Shown here: positions 22,128 to 29,663 of the stretch, piece after piece
Position numbering within the stretch: the stretch's first letter is position 1
Layout of the letters: each line of letters starts with the position of its first letter
DNA from: Clostridia bacterium
GTDB lineage: Bacteria; Bacillota; Clostridia; Oscillospirales; Acutalibacteraceae
Reading direction: 5' to 3'
NCBI GenBank assembly: GCA_017454815.1
Contig: JAFTCG010000055.1
Location: forward strand, 1-32,672
Length of the DNA stretch: 32,672 bases
Program-made: the position numbers and the translations under genes
The notes under the pieces: generated by a model
The model's database searches: none
What the model was told of the DNA's origin: nothing
The model's input: the letters and a program-made list of their open reading frames with translations, nothing else

Positions 22128-23075
22128 ATGGCAATAGCAAGTTTTATCGTATCAATCATTATGGCGATACTGTCGATCTTCGGCATCGGAGGCGGCAACA
22201 GCAGCGGCGGAAACAACGGCGGCGGAAGCACGCCCGTCAACACGACGCCCACAGGTTACGACATCTCCGTCGACGTCGAGTACGGCTCCGACGCACAGCA
22301 GAAGTTTGACCTCATGATCCCGCAGGGCATAGGCAGCAGGCTGAGCATTGCGATCTTCATCCACGGCGGCGCATGGTCTTACGGCGACAAGTCCGAGGAG
22401 ACCGAGCTGATTACGCCTTATGCGAAAGAGAAGAACATGATCTCCGCTAACATCAACTACCGTCTTGTAAAGCTTGACGACGGCTCGATCAACTGCCGGA
22501 CGATGCTCGAAGACATCAACAACGCTGTCAAAAAGATCGTCCAGGTCTGCAGCTCCAAGGGCTATCAGATCAACAAAGCCATGGTATGGGGTAAGTCTGC
22601 GGGCGCGCACCTTGCGATGATGTATTGCTACACCTATAAGGACAAGAGCCCTGTCAACATCGCCCTTTGCTACAACATCTGCGGCCCTGCGAACCTGACC
22701 GACAGCGGCTTCTTCAAGGGCAACGACATCCCGGCGTATTCAATGATGACGATTTTCAGCCGTCTTGCCGGACGCGACATCAACCTCGACAACCTTCTCA
22801 GCGCCGAAACTTCGCAGGCTTTGCTTGCGATCTCACCCATCAGCTATGTAAATGCGTCAACGGTTCCGACGATCTTTAACTACTGCGGCGAAGACAAGAA
22901 AGTTTTCAAGTCCAACGGCGACGCACTTGAAAAAGTCCTCAAGGCATACGGCGTCGACTACCACTATTCCGTATTCCCGAACTCAGGCCACTGCAACAGG
23001 AGCGCGCTTGATTATTCGGTTTACACCGCGTTTGACAACAAGCTCGATCAGATGATTAATCAGTATGTAAAATAA
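22128..23075 (+). CDS. Alpha/beta hydrolase, array member 5 (membrane-anchored, Gly/Ser linker)
   Basis: 315 residues from ATG 22128, 7 bases after GAAAGAGGG; an ATG at 22122 is too close to that site. N-terminal helix (AIASFIVSIIMAILSIFG, 2-19), Gly/Ser/Asn linker (20-35), then STPVNTTPTGYDIS as in member 4, its closest relative. HGGAW (79-83), GKSAGAH (S157), D256 (CGEDKKVF) and H288 (SGHCNR). The Asp region lacks the LVP seen in the others and is the most diverged. Ends INQYVK. Single-gene transcript with its own promoter and terminator. Confidence 0.87.
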   Translation: MAIASFIVSIIMAILSIFGIGGGNSSGGNNGGGSTPVNTTPTGYDISVDVEYGSDAQQKFDLMIPQGIGSRLSIAIFIHGGAWSYGDKSEETELITPYAKEKNMISANINYRLVKLDDGSINCRTMLEDINNAVKKIVQVCSSKGYQINKAMVWGKSAGAHLAMMYCYTYKDKSPVNIALCYNICGPANLTDSGFFKGNDIPAYSMMTIFSRLAGRDINLDNLLSAETSQALLAISPISYVNASTVPTIFNYCGEDKKVFKSNGDALEKVLKAYGVDYHYSVFPNSGHCNRSALDYSVYTAFDNKLDQMINQYVK

Positions 23076-23093
23076 GAAAACAAAAAGCAACAT

Positions 23094-23121
23094 GCACCCG
23101 CCTTTTGGCGGGCGCTTTTTT
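23094..23121 (+). terminator. Terminator of array member 5
   Basis: GCACCCGCC-TTTT-GGCGGGCGC stem with one mismatch, followed by TTTTTT (23116-23121). Confidence 0.9.
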
Positions 23122-23283
23122 AACAGTCTTCAAGAGAGAAAAACATCGTTTTCATCTGAATGCGGCTGTTCCCATCCGTTTTGCCGTTGGTGATTTTGTA
23201 AAAAAATGAGTTGTATTTGACGGGCGTTATCGGCTCCAAATGAAAAAAGATTGAAAATATTTTAAAAAAGAATGTTCCCGTGC

Positions 23284-23312
23284 TTGAATTGACCGACAAA
23301 ATAATATATAAT
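23284..23312 (+). promoter_or_regulatory. Promoter of the cysK - asnB-like - glnN unit
   Basis: TTGAAT (23284-23289), 17-base spacer, TATAAT (23307-23312), 35 bases before cysK. The rest of the 23122-23283 spacer shows no gene. Confidence 0.7.
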
Positions 23313-23346
23313 AAAATGTAATATTATTTGAAAAGGCGTTTTAGAT

Positions 23347-24291
23347 ATGATTTATGATAACATTTTGCAATCAATGGGCAACACACCGCTCATCAGGCTC
23401 AACAGGATGACCGACGGTGACAGCGCCGAGATACTTGTAAAATTTGAAGGTCTAAATGTCGGCGGCTCGATCAAAACGAGGACCGCCTATAACATGATTC
23501 TTCGCGCCAGGGAGCAGGGGCTACTCAACGAGAACACCGTCATCGTTGAACCGACGAGCGGAAACCAGGGCATAGGCCTTGCGCTGGTCGGCGCGGTTTT
23601 GGGTTATAAGGTCAAGATCATTATGCCCGATTCGGTCAGCGAGGAAAGGAGGCTTCTTGTCAACCATTACGGCGCCGAAGTTATCCTTGTCCACGACGCG
23701 GGCAACATCGGCGAATGCATCGAGCAGTGCCTGGAGCTTGCGATGAAGATGAAGCGCGAAGACGAGAACGTTTTCGTCCCCCAGCAGTTTGAAAACCCCG
23801 CCAACCCCGAAGTCCAGAGGGACGTTACGGGAATGGAGATTATAAAACAGGTCGACGGGCCGATCCACGGCTTCTGTTCCGGCATCGGAACGGGAGGAAC
23901 GATCACGGGTATCGGGCAGACCTTGAAGAAATATAACCCCGACATCACGATCTGGGCGGTCGAGCCGGAGGACGCCGCGATCCTTTCCGGCGGATCGATC
24001 GGAACCCACGTCCAGATGGGCATCGGCGACGGAGTTATCCCGAAGATCCTCGACACGGAGATATTCGACGACATCTGCATCATAAAGGATCACGAGGCGC
24101 TCCAGACGTCGAAAGACCTTGCCGCCAAAGAAGGCATAATGTGCGGCATCAGCAGCGGAACGAACGTCGCCGCCGCCATAAAGCTTGCCAAAAAGCTCGG
24201 CAAAGGCAAGACAGTCGTGACCATTTTGCCTGACACGGCGGAACGATATTTTTCAACGCCGCTGTTTGAGGCGCCGCCTTCGGCAGACTGA
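23347..24291 (+). CDS. cysK: Cysteine synthase family (O-acetylserine sulfhydrylase)
   Basis: 314 residues from ATG 23347, with AAAAGG upstream. A PLP enzyme making cysteine from O-acetylserine and sulfide. MGNTPLIRL (10-18) is the conserved start. K43 in GGSIKTR is the PLP lysine. EPTSGNQGIGLA (67-78) is the substrate loop and GTGGTITG binds the cofactor phosphate. The YFST motif near the end (YFSTPLF) is also present. The KTR in place of the usual KDR after the lysine is a little unusual. First gene of a unit with the AsnB-like protein and glnN, which suggests amino-acid or nitrogen assimilation control. Confidence 0.9.
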   Translation: MIYDNILQSMGNTPLIRLNRMTDGDSAEILVKFEGLNVGGSIKTRTAYNMILRAREQGLLNENTVIVEPTSGNQGIGLALVGAVLGYKVKIIMPDSVSEERRLLVNHYGAEVILVHDAGNIGECIEQCLELAMKMKREDENVFVPQQFENPANPEVQRDVTGMEIIKQVDGPIHGFCSGIGTGGTITGIGQTLKKYNPDITIWAVEPEDAAILSGGSIGTHVQMGIGDGVIPKILDTEIFDDICIIKDHEALQTSKDLAAKEGIMCGISSGTNVAAAIKLAKKLGKGKTVVTILPDTAERYFSTPLFEAPPSAD

Positions 24292-24317
24292 AAGATTTGC
24301 GTAAAGGATTGAGAAAG

Positions 24318-25850
24318 ATGCAAAACGATTTTTGCCTGAAAGTCAACATTATCTCTCGCGAGAAGGAGACCGAAGTTCTGAAAAACGTCAACAGCGTTTT
24401 CCAAACGGAGACGATCACGCTTGCGCTGACAGGCAACATTTTTGACAAAAGCGGGAAGGCGCTGAGCTACTCGGAGATCGTCGGGCTTTACAAGATCCAC
24501 GGCTTGAACATAACGGAGATCTTTGACGGGCTTTACAACCTTGTCGTCATCGACAGGAAAATCGAAAAAGCCTTCATCTTCCATGACCACCTTTGCGGCC
24601 AGAGCCACGTTTTTTATCATTTTGACGGAGAGGACGTTTACATTTCTTCTTCGATAAAAAATATCATAAACCATGCCGCCGAAACCGACTGGTACCTCGA
24701 CGAGGACAGCATCGGCGAATTCATCGACAAAGGCTATATCGGCGACAACAGGACGCTCGTTTACGACGTTTTCAAGGCGGCATACATGAAATATACGGAG
24801 ATCAACCTCAGAAGCGGCTACATCGCCGAGAGGGCGGCGCAGAACATCGAATACCACAAAAGAGATAACGTCACGGCGGAGAGGTACGACAGGATCTTCG
24901 ACGACGAGGTCATAAAATGCAAAAAAGGCAAATACGCCGTTGATTTCCGCGGCGATTATGATTCGACTTACATAATCCACCACGCGCGGTTGAACGACCC
25001 GCCCAGGAGGCACGTTCGCGCATACTGCTGCACCTTCAACGCGGAAAAGAAGCGCGGTACGCTCGAAAAGATCTGCGACAGCTTCAAGAACACGGATCTG
25101 ACGTTGGGCGAGATCGGAAAAGACGTGCTCAACTATCTTCCCCTGCTCGTTTTCATCACGGAGGGAACTGCGTTCGATCCGAACGCTTTCCGCGACGTTG
25201 AGATAGCGAAAGCGCTGAAAAAGGACGAGGTGACAAACCTCGTCTCAAGCGACGGAACGGGCGGACTTTTCAGCAAATATTTCTTCCTCGGCACCGGGAA
25301 AAGCACCGACAGGATTCAGCAAAAGGTTTTTTCCGCCGCCGACTCGCTCAGACACGCCGAAGCCGAAAAGGAAAGGGCGGAGAGGCTCATCAATCTCTCC
25401 GTCGACCAGAGCGGAATGATCATGAACTATTTTGACATCGCTTACCACAACCCGTACCTGATGAAAAAATTCGTCAAAACGGTTTACAAGAAAGAAAAAA
25501 CCGGTCAGCCCAGGCAGTTCCACTGCAAGACGATCGAATCCAACCTGCCCGAACAGGCGGCGGCGCTCGCCACAAAGCAGTCACCGAGGATCGACGTGCT
25601 TTCGCTTTTTGCCGGAAGCTTCAGCGCAAAAACGATTTCCGAAATAGCTTCCAACAGCTATTACAGGAAGAAGTTCGCCCGCCGGTTTACCGACAACAGG
25701 GAAAGAGCGATATATTGCCTGAGGATCATCTATGTGGAGCTTTTTCAGACGATCTTCCTGGGCAGGAACAAAAGCAAATTCCTCAACGCCGACAAGTTTA
25801 ACTACAGCCTGAAAGCGTTTTTCCCCAACTATTTTAAGAAGGAGAACTGA
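24318..25850 (+). CDS. Degenerate asparagine-synthetase-like protein
   Basis: 510 residues from ATG 24318, 9 bases after AAAGGA; the TTG at 24297 would add seven. Residues ~30-180 resemble the glutaminase half of AsnB ([41 protein letters not shown]), but the N-terminus lacks the catalytic Cys-Gly start. Residues ~185-510 resemble the synthetase half. Its ATP-binding SGGxDS loop reads RGDYDS (211-216), and the GDGGDELFGGY block reads [13 protein letters not shown] (310-322). Both active sites therefore look impaired, though the reading frame is intact and the protein is full length. It could be a regulatory or repurposed homologue. It sits between cysK (26-base gap) and glnN (1-base gap), so is translated with them. 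Confidence 0.78.
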   Translation: MQNDFCLKVNIISREKETEVLKNVNSVFQTETITLALTGNIFDKSGKALSYSEIVGLYKIHGLNITEIFDGLYNLVVIDRKIEKAFIFHDHLCGQSHVFYHFDGEDVYISSSIKNIINHAAETDWYLDEDSIGEFIDKGYIGDNRTLVYDVFKAAYMKYTEINLRSGYIAERAAQNIEYHKRDNVTAERYDRIFDDEVIKCKKGKYAVDFRGDYDSTYIIHHARLNDPPRRHVRAYCCTFNAEKKRGTLEKICDSFKNTDLTLGEIGKDVLNYLPLLVFITEGTAFDPNAFRDVEIAKALKKDEVTNLVSSDGTGGLFSKYFFLGTGKSTDRIQQKVFSAADSLRHAEAEKERAERLINLSVDQSGMIMNYFDIAYHNPYLMKKFVKTVYKKEKTGQPRQFHCKTIESNLPEQAAALATKQSPRIDVLSLFAGSFSAKTISEIASNSYYRKKFARRFTDNRERAIYCLRIIYVELFQTIFLGRNKSKFLNADKFNYSLKAFFPNYFKKEN

Positions 25851-25851
25851 C

Positions 25852-27948
25852 ATGACAAAAGTACCTGAACTTTTCGGAACGCTCGTTTTTAACGACAAAA
25901 CGATGAAAGAAAGGCTCCCGAAAGAAACTTACAAAGCACTCCACAAGACCATCGAAAACGGCAAATCCCTCGATCCCAACGTCGCAAACGTCGTGGCGAA
26001 CGCCATGAAGGACTGGGCGGTCGAAAAGGGCGTGACCCATTTCACCCATTGGTTCCAGCCGATGACAGGGATCACTGCCGAGAAGCACGACAGCTTCATC
26101 TCCCCGATCGACGACGCAAACGTCATCATGGAGTTTTCGGGCAAGGAGCTCATTAAGGGCGAGCCGGACGCTTCTTCTTTCCCGTCGGGCGGGCTGCGCG
26201 CGACTTTTGAAGCGAGGGGATATACCGCTTGGGACCCGACTTCCTATGCGTTCATCAAGGACGACACGCTTTGCATCCCGACGGCGTTTTGCTCCTACGG
26301 CGGCGAAGCTCTTGACAAAAAGACTCCCCTGCTTCGCTCCATGGAAGTCATCACAAAGCAGGCGAAAAGGATCCTCAAGCTTTTCGGCAATGAAGACGTT
26401 ACGATGGTCAAGACGACCGTCGGACCGGAGCAGGAGTATTTCCTCATCGACAAGGAATATTATGACAAACGTCCCGACCTCGTCTACACGGGCAGAACTC
26501 TCTTCGGCGCAAAACCCCCGAAGGGACAGGAACTGGAGGATCACTATTTCGGAACGATAAAACCCCGCGTCAGTGCATATATGAGAGAGCTCGACGAGGA
26601 GCTCTGGAAGCTCGGCGTGCTCGCAAAAACGGAGCACAACGAAGCCGCTCCGGCACAGCACGAGCTTGCACCGATCTATTCCACGACCAACATCGCGACC
26701 GACCACAACCAGCTGACGATGGAGATGATGAAAAAGGTCGCCTCGCGCCACGGGCTTGTCTGCCTTCTCCACGAAAAACCGTTCGAGGGCATCAACGGCA
26801 GCGGCAAACATAACAACTGGTCGCTTTCCACCAATACCGGCATGAACCTGCTTGAGCCCGGCGACACTCCCCACCAGAACGCGCAGTTTTTGATCTTCCT
26901 TTGCGCGGTGATCCAGGCCGTTGACGAATATCAGGGTATGCTCAGGGCTTCCGTCGCAGGCGCGGGGAACGACCACCGTCTGGGCGGCAACGAAGCTCCT
27001 CCCGCGATCGTCTCGATCTTCCTCGGCGAAGAGCTGACGGAGATACTTGAATCGATCGAAAAGGACGAACAGTACGACTCCAAAGAACAGTCGATCATGA
27101 AGATCGGCGTACATACAATGCCGAAATTCCCGCGCGACACGACTGACAGGAACAGGACTTCTCCTTTTGCTTTCACCGGCAACAAGTTTGAGTTCCGTAT
27201 GCTCGGCTCGGCTCATTCGATCTCCAGCCCGAACACTGTCATCAACACCGCCGTTGCGGACGTACTTTCGAGATATGCGGATTTCCTCGAAACAGCGCAG
27301 GGTGATTTCAACGAAAACCTCCACAAGCTCATCAGGAAAGCCATCAAGGAGCACAAGCGCATCATCTTCAACGGCAACGGCTATGATGCGTCATGGGTGG
27401 AGGAAGCCAAGAAGAGAGGACTTCTCAACCTCGAGACAACTCCGGACTGCGTGAAAGCGTATATCGACCCCAAAAACGTCGAGCTTTTCACAAAGCACAA
27501 GGTTTTCACGAAGACCGAGATGGACGCAAGATACGAGATATATCTTGAAAACTACAGCAAGATCGTCAACATCGAAGCGCTCACCATGCTCGACATGGCG
27601 AGGATGCAGATCCTGCCCGCCGTTATCGCCTTCTCGAAAGAGCTCGGCGACACGGTCAACACCAAAACCGCGGTCAGCAGCAAGATCAATACAACTGCCG
27701 AAGTCGAACTCCTGACGAAGATATCTTCTCTGAGCGCAAAGCTTTACAAAGACATCGAGGCGCTTCAGGCGGACGTCGACGGCGCAGCGGACATCGGCGA
27801 CGCCGAGGAACTCGCGTTCTTCTATAAGGACAACGTCCTGGCGAAGATGAACGCCCTCAGGCAGACGGCCGATAAGCTCGAAACGATGACGGACAAAAAA
27901 TTCTGGCCGTTCCCGTCGACGGGCGACATCATTTTCAGCATAAGATAA
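25852..27948 (+). CDS. glnN: Glutamine synthetase type III
   Basis: 698 residues; ATG 25852 is one base after the previous stop with AAGGAG upstream. It makes glutamine from glutamate, ammonia and ATP in the cytoplasm. The length (~700) and the start [17 protein letters not shown] are typical of GSIII, which is found in Bacteroides and many Clostridia and is much longer than [29 protein letters not shown] (metal-binding glutamates), [14 protein letters not shown] and [13 protein letters not shown] are the family blocks, and NRTSPFAF lies in the ATP site. It is probably the last gene of the unit. Confidence 0.97.
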   Translation: MTKVPELFGTLVFNDKTMKERLPKETYKALHKTIENGKSLDPNVANVVANAMKDWAVEKGVTHFTHWFQPMTGITAEKHDSFISPIDDANVIMEFSGKELIKGEPDASSFPSGGLRATFEARGYTAWDPTSYAFIKDDTLCIPTAFCSYGGEALDKKTPLLRSMEVITKQAKRILKLFGNEDVTMVKTTVGPEQEYFLIDKEYYDKRPDLVYTGRTLFGAKPPKGQELEDHYFGTIKPRVSAYMRELDEELWKLGVLAKTEHNEAAPAQHELAPIYSTTNIATDHNQLTMEMMKKVASRHGLVCLLHEKPFEGINGSGKHNNWSLSTNTGMNLLEPGDTPHQNAQFLIFLCAVIQAVDEYQGMLRASVAGAGNDHRLGGNEAPPAIVSIFLGEELTEILESIEKDEQYDSKEQSIMKIGVHTMPKFPRDTTDRNRTSPFAFTGNKFEFRMLGSAHSISSPNTVINTAVADVLSRYADFLETAQGDFNENLHKLIRKAIKEHKRIIFNGNGYDASWVEEAKKRGLLNLETTPDCVKAYIDPKNVELFTKHKVFTKTEMDARYEIYLENYSKIVNIEALTMLDMARMQILPAVIAFSKELGDTVNTKTAVSSKINTTAEVELLTKISSLSAKLYKDIEALQADVDGAADIGDAEELAFFYKDNVLAKMNALRQTADKLETMTDKKFWPFPSTGDIIFSIR

Positions 27949-27961
27949 TTTTATAAAAATC

Positions 27962-27993
27962 GGGGACAATGCGAAAATCGTTGTCCCCTCTTT
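27962..27993 (+). terminator. Terminator after glnN
   Basis: 10-bp stem GGGGACAATG-CGAAAAT-CGTTGTCCCC (27962-27988, one T-G pair) followed by TCTTTA; the T-run is short. Confidence 0.65.
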
Positions 27994-28009
27994 AAAAGGA
28001 TGAATTAAA

Positions 28010-29473
28010 ATGAAAAGAGTATTAGCGTTTGATTTCGGTGCTTCGAGCGGAAGAGCAATAATTGGAAAATATGAAAACGGCATTGTTTCTCTTGAAGAGG
28101 TGCACCGTTTTTCAAACGACCCCGTGACAGTCAACGGAGTGATGTATTGGGACGTTCTCAGACTTTTTCACGAGATAAAGCAGGGAATCCTCAAGGCAAA
28201 GAACGCCGGCGGATTCGACAGCATCGGGATCGACACCTGGGGTGTCGACTTCGGGCTTATCGACAGCAACGGAAACCTGCTTGGAAACCCCGTCCACTAC
28301 AGGGACAGGAGGAATTCCGGCATGATCGCCATCGCCGAAAAGCTCATGCCAAAAAGGGAGATATACGAAAAAACGGGAATACAGTTTCTCGAATTCAACA
28401 CGCTGTATCAGCTCCTTTCGTTGAAGGAAAACGACCCCGAAACGCTCCGCAGAGCCGACAAGATCCTGTTCATGCCAGACCTGTTTTCATATTTCCTGAC
28501 GGGCAACGCCGTGTCGGAATATTCCGTTGCCACAACGTCGCAGATGATCGACGTCAACAGCGGCAAATGGGACAAAGATCTGCTCGAAATGGTTGGAATC
28601 AGCGAGGAAAAATTTGCCCCCATCGTAAAGAGCGGAACAGTTGTCGGCATGCTTCGCGATGAGATCTGCGAGGAGCTTGGCTTGAAGAGTGTTCCCGTTA
28701 TAGCCGTCTGCGGCCACGACACCCAGTCAGCCATCAGCGCCGTGCCGAAAGCACAGGGCGACATCGCCTTCATCAGCTGCGGAACGTGGTCGATCTTCGG
28801 AACGGAGCTCTCAAAACCTGTTGTCAACGACACGACCTACGAGATGAGCGTCACCAATGAGGGCGGCTTCGGCGACGCCATCGGGTTTGTGAAGAACATC
28901 GCCGGGCTCTGGCTCATCCAGGAGAGCAGAAGGCAGTGGAAAAAGGAAGGCAGCGACTATTCCTTCGCCGACCTTGAAAAGGCGGCGCTTGAAAGCGAGA
29001 GCTTCCGCTGCTTCATCGACCCGGACGACCCGATCTTTGCGTCTCCCGGGAATATGCCGCAGAGGGTAAAGGATTATTGCAAAAAAACCGGTCAGCCCGT
29101 GCCCGAAACGGTCGGGGAGATCATGAGATGTATGTACGAAAGCCTTGCGATGAAATACAGGCTCGTTTTTGAAAAAATTAAAAAATGCGTCGCCAAAGAT
29201 TATGATACGATCAACATGATCGGCGGCGGCACGAAGGACACGCTCCTTTGCAAAATGACCGCCGGAGCCTGCAACACAAAGGTCGTCGCCGGCCCGGTCG
29301 AAGCGACTGCGTTGGGCAACGTCTGCGTTCAGCTGATCGCCTGCGGAGAGCTCGACGGCATATCACAGGCGAGGGAGACCATAGCGCAGTGCGAGACGCT
29401 CAAAACCTACGAGCCTGCGGACGCTGACAAATGGGAAAAAGCGTTTGAAAGGTTTAAAGCGATCGTTAAATAA
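28010..29473 (+). CDS. rhaB: Rhamnulokinase-type FGGY sugar kinase
   Basis: 487 residues from ATG 28010 with AAAGGATG upstream. It phosphorylates L-rhamnulose (or a related ketose) with ATP. FDFGASSGRAIIG (8-20) is the phosphate-binding start typical of RhaB. IDTWGVDFGLID and YRDRR are substrate-side motifs. CGHDTQSAI holds the catalytic Asp, SCGTWSIFG follows, and MIGGGTKDTLLCKMTA is the adenosine-binding loop. No rhamnose isomerase or aldolase is adjacent, so the substrate is assigned by family only. It stands alone between two terminator/promoter regions. Confidence 0.88.
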   Translation: MKRVLAFDFGASSGRAIIGKYENGIVSLEEVHRFSNDPVTVNGVMYWDVLRLFHEIKQGILKAKNAGGFDSIGIDTWGVDFGLIDSNGNLLGNPVHYRDRRNSGMIAIAEKLMPKREIYEKTGIQFLEFNTLYQLLSLKENDPETLRRADKILFMPDLFSYFLTGNAVSEYSVATTSQMIDVNSGKWDKDLLEMVGISEEKFAPIVKSGTVVGMLRDEICEELGLKSVPVIAVCGHDTQSAISAVPKAQGDIAFISCGTWSIFGTELSKPVVNDTTYEMSVTNEGGFGDAIGFVKNIAGLWLIQESRRQWKKEGSDYSFADLEKAALESESFRCFIDPDDPIFASPGNMPQRVKDYCKKTGQPVPETVGEIMRCMYESLAMKYRLVFEKIKKCVAKDYDTINMIGGGTKDTLLCKMTAGACNTKVVAGPVEATALGNVCVQLIACGELDGISQARETIAQCETLKTYEPADADKWEKAFERFKAIVK

Positions 29474-29478
29474 AATGT

Positions 29479-29507
29479 TTGACAAATATGATAATATTTG
29501 TTAAAAT
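29479..29507 (+). promoter_or_regulatory. Promoter of the P-type ATPase with an internal palindrome
   Basis: TTGACA (29479-29484), 17-base spacer, TAAAAT (29502-29507). ACAAATAT-GATA-ATATTTGT (29482-29501) is a perfect inverted repeat filling the spacer, a candidate repressor site. Confidence 0.75.
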
Positions 29508-29515
29508 ACTCCTGT

Positions 29516-29636
29516 TAGTTCCTGAAGGGGAGTAGCTTTGAAAATCCGGAGGTCAACACTCGCCGTTTACGGCTGGCTTTCGGACCGAATTTACGGAAGC
29601 AAGACCTTTGGCAGTTATGCTGCCAAGGGTCTTTTT
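29516..29636 (+). promoter_or_regulatory. yybP-ykoY (manganese) riboswitch with terminator
   Basis: GGGGAGTAGC (29527-29536) and GCAAGACC (29599-29606) are the two conserved ends of the yybP-ykoY aptamer, separated by stems such as CGCCGTTTACGGC and GGACC-like elements. Directly overlapping the 3' end is a 14-bp terminator hairpin: AAGACCTTTGGCAG (29601-29614), loop TTATG, CTGCCAAGGGTCTT (29620-29633), then TTT. The closing stem (GAAGG 29524-29528 with CCTTT 29605-29609) uses bases of the terminator's 5' arm. Binding of Mn2+ would therefore hold the terminator open and turn the gene on. The family is known to control Mn/Ca exporters. Confidence 0.88.
29601..29636 (+). terminator. Riboswitch-controlled terminator
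   Basis: 14-bp stem with one T-G pair and a T-run, located 28 bases before the ATPase start codon; the expression platform of the riboswitch above. Confidence 0.88.
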
Positions 29637-29663
29637 CGACAGAACATGAAAGGATGCGTACGC

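Noticed and set aside
23347-25850. Lasso-peptide or other peptide natural-product cluster (AsnB-like protein near hydrolases)
   Set aside because: No precursor peptide, leader-binding protein or transglutaminase-type protease; the neighbour is glnN and the ATP loop is degenerate.
27949-28009. Glutamine riboswitch beside glnN
   Set aside because: The only structure is downstream of glnN and is a simple hairpin that fits a terminator.
29538-29663. N-terminal extension of the P-type ATPase
   Set aside because: This stretch is the riboswitch and its terminator; ATG 29664 has a good ribosome site and matches the family start.
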